A model generated the notes under the pieces. The model saw only the letters and a list, made by a program, of their open reading frames with translations, made no database searches and was not told the DNA's origin. A DNA stretch of 48,330 nucleotides from Thermosynechococcaceae cyanobacterium MS004. Lineage in GTDB: Bacteria > Cyanobacteriota > Cyanobacteriia > Thermosynechococcales > Thermosynechococcaceae. The stretch's first letter is position 1; every line of letters begins with the position of its first letter. Shown in pieces: positions 23,962-33,394 of the stretch. Where the stretch lies: assembly GCA_022402525.1 (NCBI GenBank), contig JAKRSB010000008.1, positions 1 to 48,330 of the forward strand. Reading direction: 5' to 3'. The position numbers and the translations under genes are program-made.

Positions 23962-25254
23962 ATGGGATTGATTCAGGCTTCTCGCGGAACACGGGATATT
24001 CTGCCGGACGAGGTCAGCTACTGGCAGTCTGTTGAGGCGATCGCCCGTGACCTGCTCAACCGTGCCGCCTACCGCGAAATTCGGACGCCCATCTTTGAGG
24101 AGACGGCGCTCTTTGAGCGGGGCATTGGTGAGGCCACAGACGTGGTGGGCAAAGAAATGTATACCTTTGCCGATCGCGGCGATCGCTCTATTACCTTGCG
24201 CCCTGAAGGAACGGCGGGAGTCGTGCGCGCTTATATCCAGCACAACCTGCACGCCCAAGGTGGAGTGCAGCGTCTTTGGTATACGGGCGCAATGTTTCGC
24301 TACGAGCGGCCCCAGGCGGGTCGTCAACGCCAGTTTCATCAGCTAGGAGTGGAGGTTTTGGGCAGTGCAGACCCCCGCGCCGATGCCGAGGTTATTGGGC
24401 TAGCCGCCGATATCCTGAATACTGTGGGCATTCGGGACTGGAGCCTCAGCCTGAATTCCGTCGGCACCCTGGGCGATCGTCAGCAGTACCGCGAAGCCCT
24501 CGTGGCCTATTTTCAGCCCTATCTACAAGACCTAGATCCAGATTCCCAAGATCGGCTCCACCGCAATCCGCTACGCATCCTAGACAGCAAAGATCCTAAG
24601 ACCCAGCGCATTGCCCAGGATGCCCCCAGTATTTTGGACTATTTAAGCGAGCCATCCACCGCCCACTTCAACCGAGTGCAGGAGCTTCTCCAGCGTCTCG
24701 GCATTGCCTATCAGCTCAACCCCTGCCTCGTGCGTGGCCTAGACTACTACACCCACACCGCCTTCGAATTTCAGTTGGACACCCTCGGTGCTCAAAGTAC
24801 TGTGTGCGGCGGCGGACGCTATGACGGACTGGTGCGTGAGCTAGGCGGACCAGAAACCCCCGCCGTGGGCTGGGCGATTGGGCTAGAGCGCCTCGCCATC
24901 CTGATCCAGCAGCAGGGGGCATCCATGGCACCAACGGTTGATATTTACTGCGCGGCGCGGGGTGCTGAAGCAGAAGCCCAAGCGCTCCAGGTGGTGCAAA
25001 CACTGCGGCAGGCAAAACTTGCGGTAGAGGTTGACCTCAGCGGCAGCGCCTTTGGGAAGCAGATGAAGCGCGCAGACCGCAGTGGCGCAGTTCTGTGCCT
25101 GATTTTTGGAGAAGAAGAAGCCCAGCAGCAAACAGTGCAGATGAAGTGGCTAACCTCTGGGGAACAGATTGTTCAACGGCAGTCTGAGCTGTTTGATCAG
25201 ATTTCTGAGCTGCGGGAAAAGATTTTACTTTCTAAACCAACAAAAAAGATATAG
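23962..25254 (+). CDS. hisS: Histidyl-tRNA synthetase, 430 aa
   Basis: Class II aminoacyl-tRNA synthetase that charges tRNA-His. Motif 1 region is YREIRTPIFEETALFERGIG; motif 2 is MFRYERPQAGRQRQFHQLGV with the ATP-binding Arg. The histidine-specific HisA signature is LVRGLDYYTHTAFEF. Motif 3 is AVGWAIGLERLAIL. The C-terminal anticodon-binding domain begins at about residue 330 (VDIYCAARG). Length fits bacterial HisRS. ATG 23962 (MGLIQASRGTRDILP) matches the conserved N-terminus. Essential cytoplasmic enzyme, apparently monocistronic. Confidence 0.97.
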   Translation: MGLIQASRGTRDILPDEVSYWQSVEAIARDLLNRAAYREIRTPIFEETALFERGIGEATDVVGKEMYTFADRGDRSITLRPEGTAGVVRAYIQHNLHAQGGVQRLWYTGAMFRYERPQAGRQRQFHQLGVEVLGSADPRADAEVIGLAADILNTVGIRDWSLSLNSVGTLGDRQQYREALVAYFQPYLQDLDPDSQDRLHRNPLRILDSKDPKTQRIAQDAPSILDYLSEPSTAHFNRVQELLQRLGIAYQLNPCLVRGLDYYTHTAFEFQLDTLGAQSTVCGGGRYDGLVRELGGPETPAVGWAIGLERLAILIQQQGASMAPTVDIYCAARGAEAEAQALQVVQTLRQAKLAVEVDLSGSAFGKQMKRADRSGAVLCLIFGEEEAQQQTVQMKWLTSGEQIVQRQSELFDQISELREKILLSKPTKKI

Positions 25255-25453
25255 AGTACAACCAGATTATGCAGTGTTTTAGCTCAAAAGACGGTTAATA
25301 CCAAAGATAAAGGCAAATAAAGAGGGATCTGAACGCTTTTTTTCCTGCTATCAGGCACATAAAATGTGGCTCAGTCGTCTTTCTTATCCTCAATCTTTGA
25401 CCCCTAAGTTCAGCTAGCGCGATCGCGTGATGTGTGGAGTGAGTACCAGCAAC

Positions 25454-26383
25454 ATGACCCAGTGGCAATTTTTGATTCAGAAAGAGGGCGACCAGGATTG
25501 GCTGCCCCTAGAGTCCTCCAGTGCCGAAATTTTAGAAGGCCGCTATCAGCTTATCCTTCAGAGCAGTCAGCCCCAAGCAGAGGTTGACGTCCAGATACGG
25601 CACGAGTACGAAATGGGCGGCATTCTTCAAGAAGTTACCCAGCGGCGACGCCAGCAAGCCAATGGGCTAGGTCAGCTTGAGTTATTTTCTTCAACTTACC
25701 TTCCCCCTGGCCTGTGGGAGCTAAAGTGTCGTGTTGCTGAGGAAAAACAAGACGCCCAGCCCGCCCCACCCAAAAAGCTGGTGCTTCAGGTCTTAGCTCA
25801 AGACTTTGCTCAAGACTTTACCCAAGAATTTGAAACGCTTTCAGGGTTTACCCCAGCGTGGGAGCTCTTAGAGTCGTCTCTTCAACAGTCAGTGGCCCAA
25901 GATAGGCTAGAGCCTGCTGCCCCTGCGATCGCGGCTTCACAGGTTCCCCAAGCAACAGTTCCCAAGGTGCCGTCCCAGCAGCTGACGGTGTCCTTACCGG
26001 TGTTTTCAAAAGACGCTGCGCCCGTGGTGCTGCACCCTGTTTCAAAGCAGGTCTTGCCGCCCAGCATCTATCAGCCTCAAGAGCCGATGCTCTCTAGCCC
26101 TCAACTCCCTGACTTTTTGCCCATCAAGGAGATTTGGAATCAGACCGATCTGGTCGATCACGCCACCAATATTGCCCTAACGAACTACCTTGCCTTTTTA
26201 CGGCGGGTTGCACAAGCAACTGATCGCGAGGCAGTCCATGAAGCCTTCGAGTCTTTAGAATGGCAGCAGCGTTTTCTCTCAAATCTGGATACCTTAGCCG
26301 TCCCAGAGAGAGGGCCAGAGAATGGGCGAAAAAACGAGCCAGCTGCTGAATCGTCTTCCAGGATAGCGGTAGAGGCTCACTAA
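25454..26383 (+). CDS. Conserved hypothetical protein, about 309 aa
   Basis: I prefer the ATG at 25454 (MTQWQFLIQKEGDQDWLPLE); an upstream ATG at 25427 is possible. The N-terminal 120 residues look like a beta-rich domain (GRYQLILQSSQPQAEVDVQI, YLPPGLWELKCRV). It is followed by a low-complexity Pro/Gln/Val linker and a helical C-terminus (ALTNYLAFLRRVAQATDREA). There is a small internal repeat, LAQDFAQDFTQEF (about residues 114-126), made by duplicated DNA. I recognise the overall shape as a cyanobacterial conserved hypothetical but know no function. No signal peptide or membrane helix. Follows hisS on the same strand after about 200 bp. Confidence 0.6.
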   Translation: MTQWQFLIQKEGDQDWLPLESSSAEILEGRYQLILQSSQPQAEVDVQIRHEYEMGGILQEVTQRRRQQANGLGQLELFSSTYLPPGLWELKCRVAEEKQDAQPAPPKKLVLQVLAQDFAQDFTQEFETLSGFTPAWELLESSLQQSVAQDRLEPAAPAIAASQVPQATVPKVPSQQLTVSLPVFSKDAAPVVLHPVSKQVLPPSIYQPQEPMLSSPQLPDFLPIKEIWNQTDLVDHATNIALTNYLAFLRRVAQATDREAVHEAFESLEWQQRFLSNLDTLAVPERGPENGRKNEPAAESSSRIAVEAH

Positions 26384-26412
26384 AATCTGGGTGGCTTCAC
26401 CTGCCTCAAGCA

Positions 26413-27342
26413 CTAGGGTCTAAACAGCAGCTTTTGAATAAACGTGAGAACAATAATATTCACGGGTCTCTGATCTGCCGAAAATATTGGGCGGCGAAAC
26501 GGATTAAACACAAAACGACCGACCTTAATGCCCAACGGCTCTAGGTGCTTACCCGGCAGCTCTTGGGCCAGGACTGGTTCTGGCTTACGGCGGATTAGCG
26601 TTAGGAACCAGTTCACGTCGCTTTCTTCGCCAGGGTGACGCCCCATGTCTGGATGGGCGATGTTTCCGGCAATGTCGTCCTGGTCAAAGGAAATGAGTCC
26701 CGTGAGGTTAAATAAGTCGCTCTGCTCAATTAGAGCCTGGGTTTGCTTGCGCGTGGGCAGTACGCCAAGCTTCAGGCGATCAAGCAACCGCGCGATCGCA
26801 GGGATGGGAATGGCGCTTTCCGTGTCGCTGATATCTGGCGCAATGAGGAGCGAAGCTTGGTCTTGAATGGAAATTTTGGCGGGCAGAGCAGTTTGCGCGA
26901 GGGACTGGATGGCATTTTTTCTGCTCTCCTGACCCAGTACTGTTTGGAGGATGCTGTCTCGATTGGGGTCGCTTAAAAACTCTAGAAGCGCAATATACTT
27001 ACAGCCTAGGCTGTGACCCACCCAAATATAGTTTTCGTCTTTTTCGTACACTTCAGTCTCGTAGCCTAAATGCTGGGCTTCGTCGATCAGCACAGCGCGC
27101 AGTTGACGTTGTTCTGAAAACAGCCCTGCAGCGATCGCCCAGTGGCGAAAGCTAAACCGAAAGGGCATGGCAATGAGGGTATAGCCCTCTTGATAAAGAT
27201 GATTGAGCAGGTCACGGTAGAAAAGGATTGGAAAGGAGCCAAAAAAAGCACCGCCAATGAATCGGACGATGCCTTTAGGGTTGGGGTGCAGAGCAACCCA
27301 GCTAAAGGAGAGGGGCTTGAACTGCAAGGGTGGAGTGTTCAT
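26413..27342 (-). CDS. DUF1350 family alpha/beta-hydrolase-like protein, 309 aa
   Basis: The protein begins with SFSWVALHPNPKGIVRFIGG and contains the nucleophile-elbow motif YIWVGHSLGCKYIALLEFL (GxSxG), typical of the DUF1350 family found in cyanobacteria and plastids. Later conserved segments include LLIAPDISDTE and LISFDQDDIAGN, which would supply the acid and other core strands. Substrate and pathway are unknown. No signal peptide. Length matches the family. It converges with the preceding hypothetical gene (29 bp between stops). Confidence 0.8.
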   Translation of the reverse strand: MNTPPLQFKPLSFSWVALHPNPKGIVRFIGGAFFGSFPILFYRDLLNHLYQEGYTLIAMPFRFSFRHWAIAAGLFSEQRQLRAVLIDEAQHLGYETEVYEKDENYIWVGHSLGCKYIALLEFLSDPNRDSILQTVLGQESRKNAIQSLAQTALPAKISIQDQASLLIAPDISDTESAIPIPAIARLLDRLKLGVLPTRKQTQALIEQSDLFNLTGLISFDQDDIAGNIAHPDMGRHPGEESDVNWFLTLIRRKPEPVLAQELPGKHLEPLGIKVGRFVFNPFRRPIFSADQRPVNIIVLTFIQKLLFRP

Positions 27343-27625
27343 AGTGCAGTGATGTATAGCAAGCTAAAGTTTATTGAGGCGATCCATAGAATGATGCTGG
27401 ATAGACGATGGGCATTAGGATAGGAGCATGAGCACGGGGGATAAAACGTCGATTAAGCTGGAGATTGAGTTTGAGTGCTGAGTTGAATAATTCATTGGAC
27501 TGTTGCCAGCCGCTCAGGGATAGTTCCACTCACAGTAGGCAATTCTGTGGATAGGAGTCTGCTGCCCAGTACCTGGGCAGCCTTGCCATAGCGGCTAGCA
27601 ACAATCACAAGGAAGGGTTAGTGAG

Positions 27626-28345
27626 TTAGTTCCCGTTGCCGACCGCACTCAGGACTGGGGTGCCAATCGCAGCGCGCTCAGTAGACTGGATAGGGGTTTG
27701 TTCTTCAGCTGCGGCAGATAGTGCATCTACTTGGCGGGCCATTTCCAAAAGAGCCTCTTGAAGATTTTCAGAAATAGGTGAGGCGTCAAGGAGGGGGAGG
27801 TTCTCCAGGACAGGGCCAATTAACCTCCGCTGTGGAACGCTATACTGTGCTTTCCCTAAGGCTGTAGGTAGGGCATAGACAAGCTGATCAATATCCGGCC
27901 CTGGGGCAGGAGCATTTCCAGAGAAGAAGGTTCCACGATGCTCTGGGGTGAGGAGCAGCTCAAAGGTATTGAAGCCAAAACCACGGGCGCTAATCTCTAC
28001 GTATCCGCGAACCTCTAAGTTTTGAGCTGCAAGCACGCCAGGAATTCTGACGTCTGGCTGCAAAATGAATAGCGTAGTATCGTTGGCGGGAATAGTAAGG
28101 TTAATACTGCCTCCAGCCAAGTCTCCAAAGTTGTTGGTGCCATTAGAGTCTATAATCGTGACCGTTGTTGCAGGATCAACATTGGGAGTTGTGGCCCGAA
28201 AGGTCAGGCGCAGCGGGGCGGCAACGCTGCTTGTATTGGCAATGGTCAAAAAGTAACCCTGCACAACGGTACGCGCTAGAGAAGCAGGGCCAGCACCAGC
28301 AGGTGCAATGGGCTTAACTAATAACTCAAAAGTTGAAACGAGCAT
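27626..28345 (-). CDS. Hypothetical protein, 239 aa
   Basis: Start at ATG 28345, with AGGA about ten bases upstream. Residues about 1-140 look like a beta-sandwich (VVQGYFLTIANTSSVAAPLR, LTIPANDTTLFILQPDV, YVEISARGFG), similar in flavour to exported or capsular proteins but without a signal peptide. The C-terminal 70 residues are helical and acidic. I recognise no family. An array of 10-bp repeats lies 43-82 bp upstream of the start and may be regulatory. Confidence 0.55.
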   Translation of the reverse strand: MLVSTFELLVKPIAPAGAGPASLARTVVQGYFLTIANTSSVAAPLRLTFRATTPNVDPATTVTIIDSNGTNNFGDLAGGSINLTIPANDTTLFILQPDVRIPGVLAAQNLEVRGYVEISARGFGFNTFELLLTPEHRGTFFSGNAPAPGPDIDQLVYALPTALGKAQYSVPQRRLIGPVLENLPLLDASPISENLQEALLEMARQVDALSAAAEEQTPIQSTERAAIGTPVLSAVGNGN

Positions 28346-28387
28346 GATTTTCTGTTCCTATGGGTTAGAAATGGGTTAGAATAAATG

Positions 28388-28427
28388 GTCAGAAATAGTC
28401 AGGAATAGTCTGAAATTGTCAGGAATT
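28388..28427. repeat. 4 x 10-bp tandem repeat upstream of the 239-aa gene
   Basis: Four consecutive 10-bp units on the theme GTCWGRAATW (28388-28397, 28398-28407, 28408-28417, 28418-28427). The 10-bp period is close to one DNA helical turn, so the units would face the same side of the helix. Confidence 0.8.
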
Positions 28428-28428
28428 C

Positions 28429-29177
28429 TAGTTCAATCTGCTAAAAGCAAAGTTCTAAAAACCTTCAATTTCAAGGACTTCGCTGACAAGTTTATAAGAT
28501 TCTTAATAAAACTCCAGTTGGCAGAAATTTTATTAAGGTATCGCCAGTTCAAGAGGGTCGTGGCCGCAAGAGCAACATCTTCTTTAGGTGGCTATATGTA
28601 TATTTCAACTTTAAATCCAGATTGAATATGTGATCAAAATCATTAATTTAAGTGATTTTTATCACAACAAAATTGACAATAATTTGAATTTTGTCTCCGT
28701 GAAAATTTCTGTAAAACCTTCCTAATCCGAAAGGCTGTTTGCTGATTGACTGATAAAACTTTTCGCTTGGCGGTTGAAACCGCAGCTACAAGAACGAAAT
28801 CCGCCTTCGCGGATTGCTGAACTCCTTGATGCATTTAGTCTGCGTAGGCAGCCTTTGTTCTTGTAGGCGCGTTGGCGTAGCCTGTCCGCAGGACTTATTC
28901 ATTCGCTGGCTCCAGTACCTTTATCCATTTGCCTTAGAGCCGAGCAATGGAACCACTGATATTACACTCCACTCATGGAATCAGGGTAAGTGCAAGAAAA
29001 AGAGTCTCAAAATGTGCTATCCATTGACCGATGCTGCGAGCACCTTAACCATATAGGCTGTACTCATTGGCGCTCTCTTGGTTTTCTGCTTGAGACTAGG
29101 CTTAGTGAAGTTGTCCTGATTAACGTGAATACGAGAAGCATGCTCCCTAAACGTTGCATTTAATGCCTAAGGAAGTT
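28429..29177. other. Non-coding stretch with a dispersed inverted repeat
   Basis: About 750 bp without a supported gene. An inverted repeat lies inside: CTACAAGAAC (28786-28795) and GTTCTTGTAG (28857-28866), with CGGTTGAAACCG beside the left arm and an inner hairpin TCCGCCTTCGCGGA (28800-28813). This is a common style of cyanobacterial intergenic repeat. Confidence 0.55.
28771..28872. repeat. Dispersed palindromic repeat (REP-like)
   Basis: Outer arms CTACAAGAAC / GTTCTTGTAG, with nested small hairpins (TCCGCCTTCGCGGA and CTGCGTAGGCAG). The whole unit is about 100 bp. From memory, similar GGTTGAAACCGCxGCTACAAGAAC units occur in many copies in cyanobacterial genomes. Confidence 0.6.
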
Positions 29178-29282
29178 CAATGCCACTGAAATAAGCCGGA
29201 AAGACGGCTAGATATGGATTACAGCTTCTTCTTTCGTGTCCAATCAATCAATAGCGATCGCTTGACAACGACAGAATAAACC
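29178..29282. mobile_element. Partial copy of the MITE-like element of 161-402
   Basis: CAATGCCACTGAAATAAG at 29178-29195 is the same terminal motif as at 161 and (inverted) 384-401. The following 85 bp match the complement of about 302-383 with gaps, including the CAGCTTCTTCTT and CAACGACAGAATAAA blocks. The other end is not found before the radical-SAM gene, so this copy is truncated. Confidence 0.55.
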
Positions 29283-29353
29283 TCCACGACATCTCTTCGG
29301 TCTCTCTTCGAAGGTAAAATAGCGATCGCCCCTCTGGTCATCCCAAGACAACG

Positions 29354-31033
29354 CTAGGGTACACTAACGGTTTCCGGCTCTGGTTCTCTGACCTTTTGGG
29401 AGTAAAACGAGGCGGATTCATCTCCTCTGGCGCATTCTTTGGCAAACTCAATGAGGTGATAGCTCGCCCAGCCTGTCCCAATCACGTCTTCAATTTGTCC
29501 GGCCTTCAGGGCGGGGCCAGCTAAATTCCAGAAGATTTTGCGATAGTCACTGAAGATTCCCATTCTGACCAAAATATTGCCCATCATAATCAGGGCTTTT
29601 TTGATATTTGGCCAATTGACCCTGGCGGGGCTATTGGGCGCAACGATGCGGTTGCGGTAGGTGTAGCTGACCTGATACTGATAGCGCTGGTATAGAAATT
29701 CTGGGCTATAGGCGGTGGTAATGACGCGCCGCCACATTTCGACGACCTGCTCGTAGGGCATCAAAAACTTAACGTTAGATTCGCGGGTTTCATCGTCCAA
29801 CACCAGGCGGCCTTCTTTTTCAAGCCTGGCCCAGAGCGCGGTTTTGGGCAGGGCATAGAGCAAGTTAATGGTGAGTACGGAAATATTAGAGGCGCGGATG
29901 AACTCTAGAATGCGATCGCCCGTCTCTTCGGTATCGGTATCAAAGCCAATAATGATGCCGGAGACGACTTCCATCCCGTATTTGTTGAGTGCCTTCACCG
30001 CGTCTAGGATTGGCATACTCAGGTTTTGGTCTTTAGAAATGGCGTGGAGCGCATCAGGTTCTGGGGTTTCAATGCCGCAAAAGACCGTCGTAAAGTAGGC
30101 TTCACGCATAAGCTCAAGCAGCTTAGGGCTCTGGGCAATATTGAGGGTGGCCTCACAGGCAAACTGAAGGGGGTAGCCGCGCTCCTTTTGCCACTCAATC
30201 AGTCGCGGCAGAAAGTCCATGACGGCACGGCGATTGCCGATGAAGTTATCGTCTACAAAGTAAACTAGGCCAGGGTTGCCGGACTCTAGCATGGCGTCCA
30301 GCTCGGCTAGAATTTGATCCGGGGTTTTAAGACGCGGGTTGTGGCCGTAGAGGGTGGGAATATCGCAGAACTCGCAGTTAAACGGGCAGCCGCTCGAAAA
30401 CTGAACGCTCCCCAGCAGGTACTTATTGAGATCAATTTGATGGTAGGCAGGCGTGGGAAACTCGCTGAGGGGGAGACGCTCTTGAGTTTCAAAACGGATC
30501 TGCTGGTCAGGGCGATCGCAGCTATTGTCTAAAAACTCGATCAGCCGCTCATCTGCATCCCCCAGCTCGCCCATGCGCAGGATATCAAAGTCCGGGTAGT
30601 ATTCAGGGCAACCGGACACCGATGGGCCGCCCACGACCGTAATTTTGCCGTGACGATGGGCGATCGCATTAATCTGATTAATTTGAGGGCGCTGAATATG
30701 CATACCGCTGGTGATGACCACATCCGCCCAGCGATAGTCCGCATCCTTGGCTGGCTCAACATTTTCATCAATGAGGCGCACGTCCCATTCCTTGGGCAGG
30801 TAAGCAGACACCAGCAGTAGTCCTTGGGGCGGCATAAAGCCCTTTACCCGTCCACCCGTCAGCTTGTAGGAGTAGTGAAACGTCCCGAAGGATTTACTGT
30901 ACTTCGGAAAAATCAGCAGAACCCGCCGTCGATTTTTAGGGACATACCGTACCTTTCCGGGCAAACTCTCCGGAAGGCCTTGCTTAATTTCCGTCATATT
31001 AGCGGTTGTCATCGCGTTATTCTCCGCACTCAC
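29354..31033 (-). CDS. B12-binding radical SAM protein (HpnP-like candidate), 559 aa
   Basis: Residues about 35-190 form a cobalamin-binding domain (VLLIFPKYSKSFGTFHYSYK, GFMPPQGLLLVSAYLP, TVVGGPSVSG). The radical SAM core has its 4Fe-4S cysteines in SGCPFNCEFCDIPTLYG (CxxxCxxC). The C-terminal region fits DUF4070. The opening motif FPxYxxSFGTF...FMPPQGLL resembles, from memory, hopanoid C-2 methylase HpnP and close paralogues, so a lipid C-methylation role is plausible but unproven. It is downstream of the glycosyltransferase gene on the same strand with a 17-bp gap, so the two are probably one operon. The start could be 31033 or the internal ATG at codon 8. Confidence 0.8.
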   Translation of the reverse strand: MSAENNAMTTANMTEIKQGLPESLPGKVRYVPKNRRRVLLIFPKYSKSFGTFHYSYKLTGGRVKGFMPPQGLLLVSAYLPKEWDVRLIDENVEPAKDADYRWADVVITSGMHIQRPQINQINAIAHRHGKITVVGGPSVSGCPEYYPDFDILRMGELGDADERLIEFLDNSCDRPDQQIRFETQERLPLSEFPTPAYHQIDLNKYLLGSVQFSSGCPFNCEFCDIPTLYGHNPRLKTPDQILAELDAMLESGNPGLVYFVDDNFIGNRRAVMDFLPRLIEWQKERGYPLQFACEATLNIAQSPKLLELMREAYFTTVFCGIETPEPDALHAISKDQNLSMPILDAVKALNKYGMEVVSGIIIGFDTDTEETGDRILEFIRASNISVLTINLLYALPKTALWARLEKEGRLVLDDETRESNVKFLMPYEQVVEMWRRVITTAYSPEFLYQRYQYQVSYTYRNRIVAPNSPARVNWPNIKKALIMMGNILVRMGIFSDYRKIFWNLAGPALKAGQIEDVIGTGWASYHLIEFAKECARGDESASFYSQKVREPEPETVSVP

Positions 31034-31050
31034 TCATATCCACCTGTTTT

Positions 31051-33006
31051 CTACTTTAACCAAAGTCTTTGTGTAATTGCATTACCGTAAAGCTGGCGCG
31101 GCCCAATTTCTAGAAGGGGTGCGCCAGAATCGCGCGGCAGGTTAAGCGTGGGCGGATCATTAATATCATTGGGCATTCGCAAAAAGTCAGTGACAAAAAT
31201 CACAGGGCGATCGCCACTCCAGTACCGCTGCATCTGCTCTTTTGTAATTAAGGTAACGGGGGTTGCGCCCGGAAAGGCAGGCGGCAGGCGATTTGACCCG
31301 CCATCTGTTAAGACCAGGACGGTTTTGTAGAGGTTCCCCGCTGGGGTATAAACCCACTCTGCTGAGAGTGCGCCGTTGACCTTTGGAACTACAATGGACT
31401 CGCCTTTTGGTCCCCTAACCAAAAGCTTATCGTTGCCAGAGGTTGAGATGCTATCTGGTGAAGTCTTGCCCCTAAAAGCCTGACCTACATAAATTCCATC
31501 GGGGTCAAGATAAAAGCTCATGGCTCCTGCTGCGCCTAGCTCCCGCGACCCTTCAAAAATCCAGAGCGCTTCTGAGCCTAACCGCTGAGTGGCTGTTTGA
31601 ACCAAGGTTTTAGAGGAGCGAAAGTCTTGGATGGTCTTAAACCCCTGAATGACGCAGGCCCAGCTCGTGCCAAACCCAAACCACAGCAATACAAGGGCGA
31701 CCGCCATTCTGCCGCGCAGCATACTTAATCCTGTCCCAACAAACCCTACGCTGAGCCCCACCAAAATGACGGTCACAATGGTCTGCACCCCCTTGGTTTG
31801 AGCCAGCTCTGGAAAAAAGCCAACGATTGACTGGGGAAGCCAGACCAGCGCCGTGGCGATCGCCGCGCCCAGTCCCGCCATGCTCCAGCCCATCCAGCGC
31901 CGCGATCGTTCAGATTTGCTGTCTTCCAGCCGTCCCCACCAGTGCCCCACGATCATGGCCAAGGGCGGCAGTGCCGGAATGGAGTAGTAATATAGCCGAG
32001 AAGACAGCGGTAAAAATAACAGAATGGGTAGGGCGGCTAGAACCGCCAAAAGCGTAAGAGCATCTTTTGAGGAATGGTTTTGAGTAGATTCCTGCTGCCA
32101 GCGCTGCCAGAGGGTCATGATTGCTGGCGGAACCATTAAAATCCAGGGCAAACACCAGATTGCCGTGACGGCCAAGTACGCCCAAGGGCTCACTTTAGAA
32201 ATGCTGTAGTCCGGTGGCCAGCGCGTATCCAGGGCGCGCTTTAGGTTTTCGTTAAACAAGAAATACTCGACAAACCCAGGATTGGCACGCTCAACCGCAA
32301 TAAACCAGGGCAGGACAACTGCCGCAACAACCCCCAAGCCCAAAACCGGACGACATAGCCCTAAGGCATCCCAACGCCGTCGAGTCAAGGCGATCGCGCC
32401 ACAGGCAACCACCCAAAAGGCGATGGCCAGTACCCCCTTTGCCAAAACAGCCAGCCCCAGTAACCCATAGGTGGCAATGAAAAGTCCGCGCGACTTTGGC
32501 CGCTGCAGCAAGTGCCAGAGGCAGTACATCACGCCCAGCAGCAGCGTCCCCAAAAGCTCATCAATCAAAAGCTGATGGGCAAAAATAAACCAGCCCACGC
32601 TCGTGCTCAAAAACACCGCTGCGGCTCGGCCAGCGATCGCCCCCCAAAGTTGACGGCTCCAGAGCCAAGTGAGGACAACGCCCAACCATCCGGCGATCGC
32701 GATGGGTAAGCGTGCAGCAAATTCATTAATGCCAAAAATCTGGTAGCTTGTGGCAATCAGCCAGTACAGCAATGGCGGCTTATTTAGATAGGGCGCACCA
32801 TTGAGGGTGGGCGTAACCCAATCCCCCCGCAGCACCATCTCACGGGCAACCCCCGCAAAATGCCCCTCATGGGGTTCAAATAGACCGTAGCGGCCGATTC
32901 CAAAGGTCAGCAGAAACAGCGCAGCCAACAAGATCGCTCCATCAATCCATACCGCAGACCAGTTCACCGAAGATTGAGGCGGCTTAAACGTTCGAGTACC
33001 AATCAA
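31051..33006 (-). CDS. ArnT/PMT-type glycosyltransferase family 39 membrane protein, 651 aa
   Basis: An integral membrane glycosyltransferase with many hydrophobic segments. The first periplasmic loop carries GLFEPHEGHFAGVAREMVLR, then GDWVTPTLNGAPYLNKPPLL followed by YWL. These are the hallmark of the ArnT/PMT-like family (usually P-D-E; here E-P-H-E) that transfers sugars from polyprenyl-phosphate donors to lipid A, glycans or proteins. The C-terminal 200 residues form a soluble domain ending LEIGPRQLYGNAITQRLWLK. Target unknown. Upstream in an apparent operon with the B12 radical SAM gene. ATG 33006 sits just after a long T/A run. Upstream 33,050-33,135 holds tandem duplications. Confidence 0.85.
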   Translation of the reverse strand: MIGTRTFKPPQSSVNWSAVWIDGAILLAALFLLTFGIGRYGLFEPHEGHFAGVAREMVLRGDWVTPTLNGAPYLNKPPLLYWLIATSYQIFGINEFAARLPIAIAGWLGVVLTWLWSRQLWGAIAGRAAAVFLSTSVGWFIFAHQLLIDELLGTLLLGVMYCLWHLLQRPKSRGLFIATYGLLGLAVLAKGVLAIAFWVVACGAIALTRRRWDALGLCRPVLGLGVVAAVVLPWFIAVERANPGFVEYFLFNENLKRALDTRWPPDYSISKVSPWAYLAVTAIWCLPWILMVPPAIMTLWQRWQQESTQNHSSKDALTLLAVLAALPILLFLPLSSRLYYYSIPALPPLAMIVGHWWGRLEDSKSERSRRWMGWSMAGLGAAIATALVWLPQSIVGFFPELAQTKGVQTIVTVILVGLSVGFVGTGLSMLRGRMAVALVLLWFGFGTSWACVIQGFKTIQDFRSSKTLVQTATQRLGSEALWIFEGSRELGAAGAMSFYLDPDGIYVGQAFRGKTSPDSISTSGNDKLLVRGPKGESIVVPKVNGALSAEWVYTPAGNLYKTVLVLTDGGSNRLPPAFPGATPVTLITKEQMQRYWSGDRPVIFVTDFLRMPNDINDPPTLNLPRDSGAPLLEIGPRQLYGNAITQRLWLK

Positions 33007-33080
33007 TTTTTTTTTTAGGGTTGTAAGGATAAATTAGTGCAGGAAGCAGGACGATACAAAGGGAAACCAAACAGAGGAGA

Positions 33081-33132
33081 ACAGGCTTGCAAGAAACAGG
33101 CTTGCAGGGAATGGTTCAGTAATGGTTCAGTG
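33081..33132. repeat. Tandem duplications upstream of the glycosyltransferase gene
   Basis: ACAGGCTTGCA occurs twice (from 33081 and again about 15 bp later), and ATGGTTCAGTR occurs twice (33111-33121 and 33122-33132). Non-coding; nothing else is recognised from 33133 to 33394. Confidence 0.75.
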
Positions 33133-33394
33133 AAGAACAGACTAGCAAAGAACAGGCGATAAAAGGTTACGGCGTACCCTCCCAATCTTACGCAGCATGG
33201 GGGACTCTCCGCACGCGCTTGCCGAGAAAACAGCAATTCCAAATTCAATTAAGAAATCCAAGCTTCTTAAGCCCAAAAAAATCAAACCTATAGGCTAAAC
33301 CCTATATTTCTTAACCGGAGTAGACGCCTATTTCATCTGAAAGTAGGCTTTGGCTTTGGCGATCGTGCCCACCCAGCTCAACTTGATCTATTTG

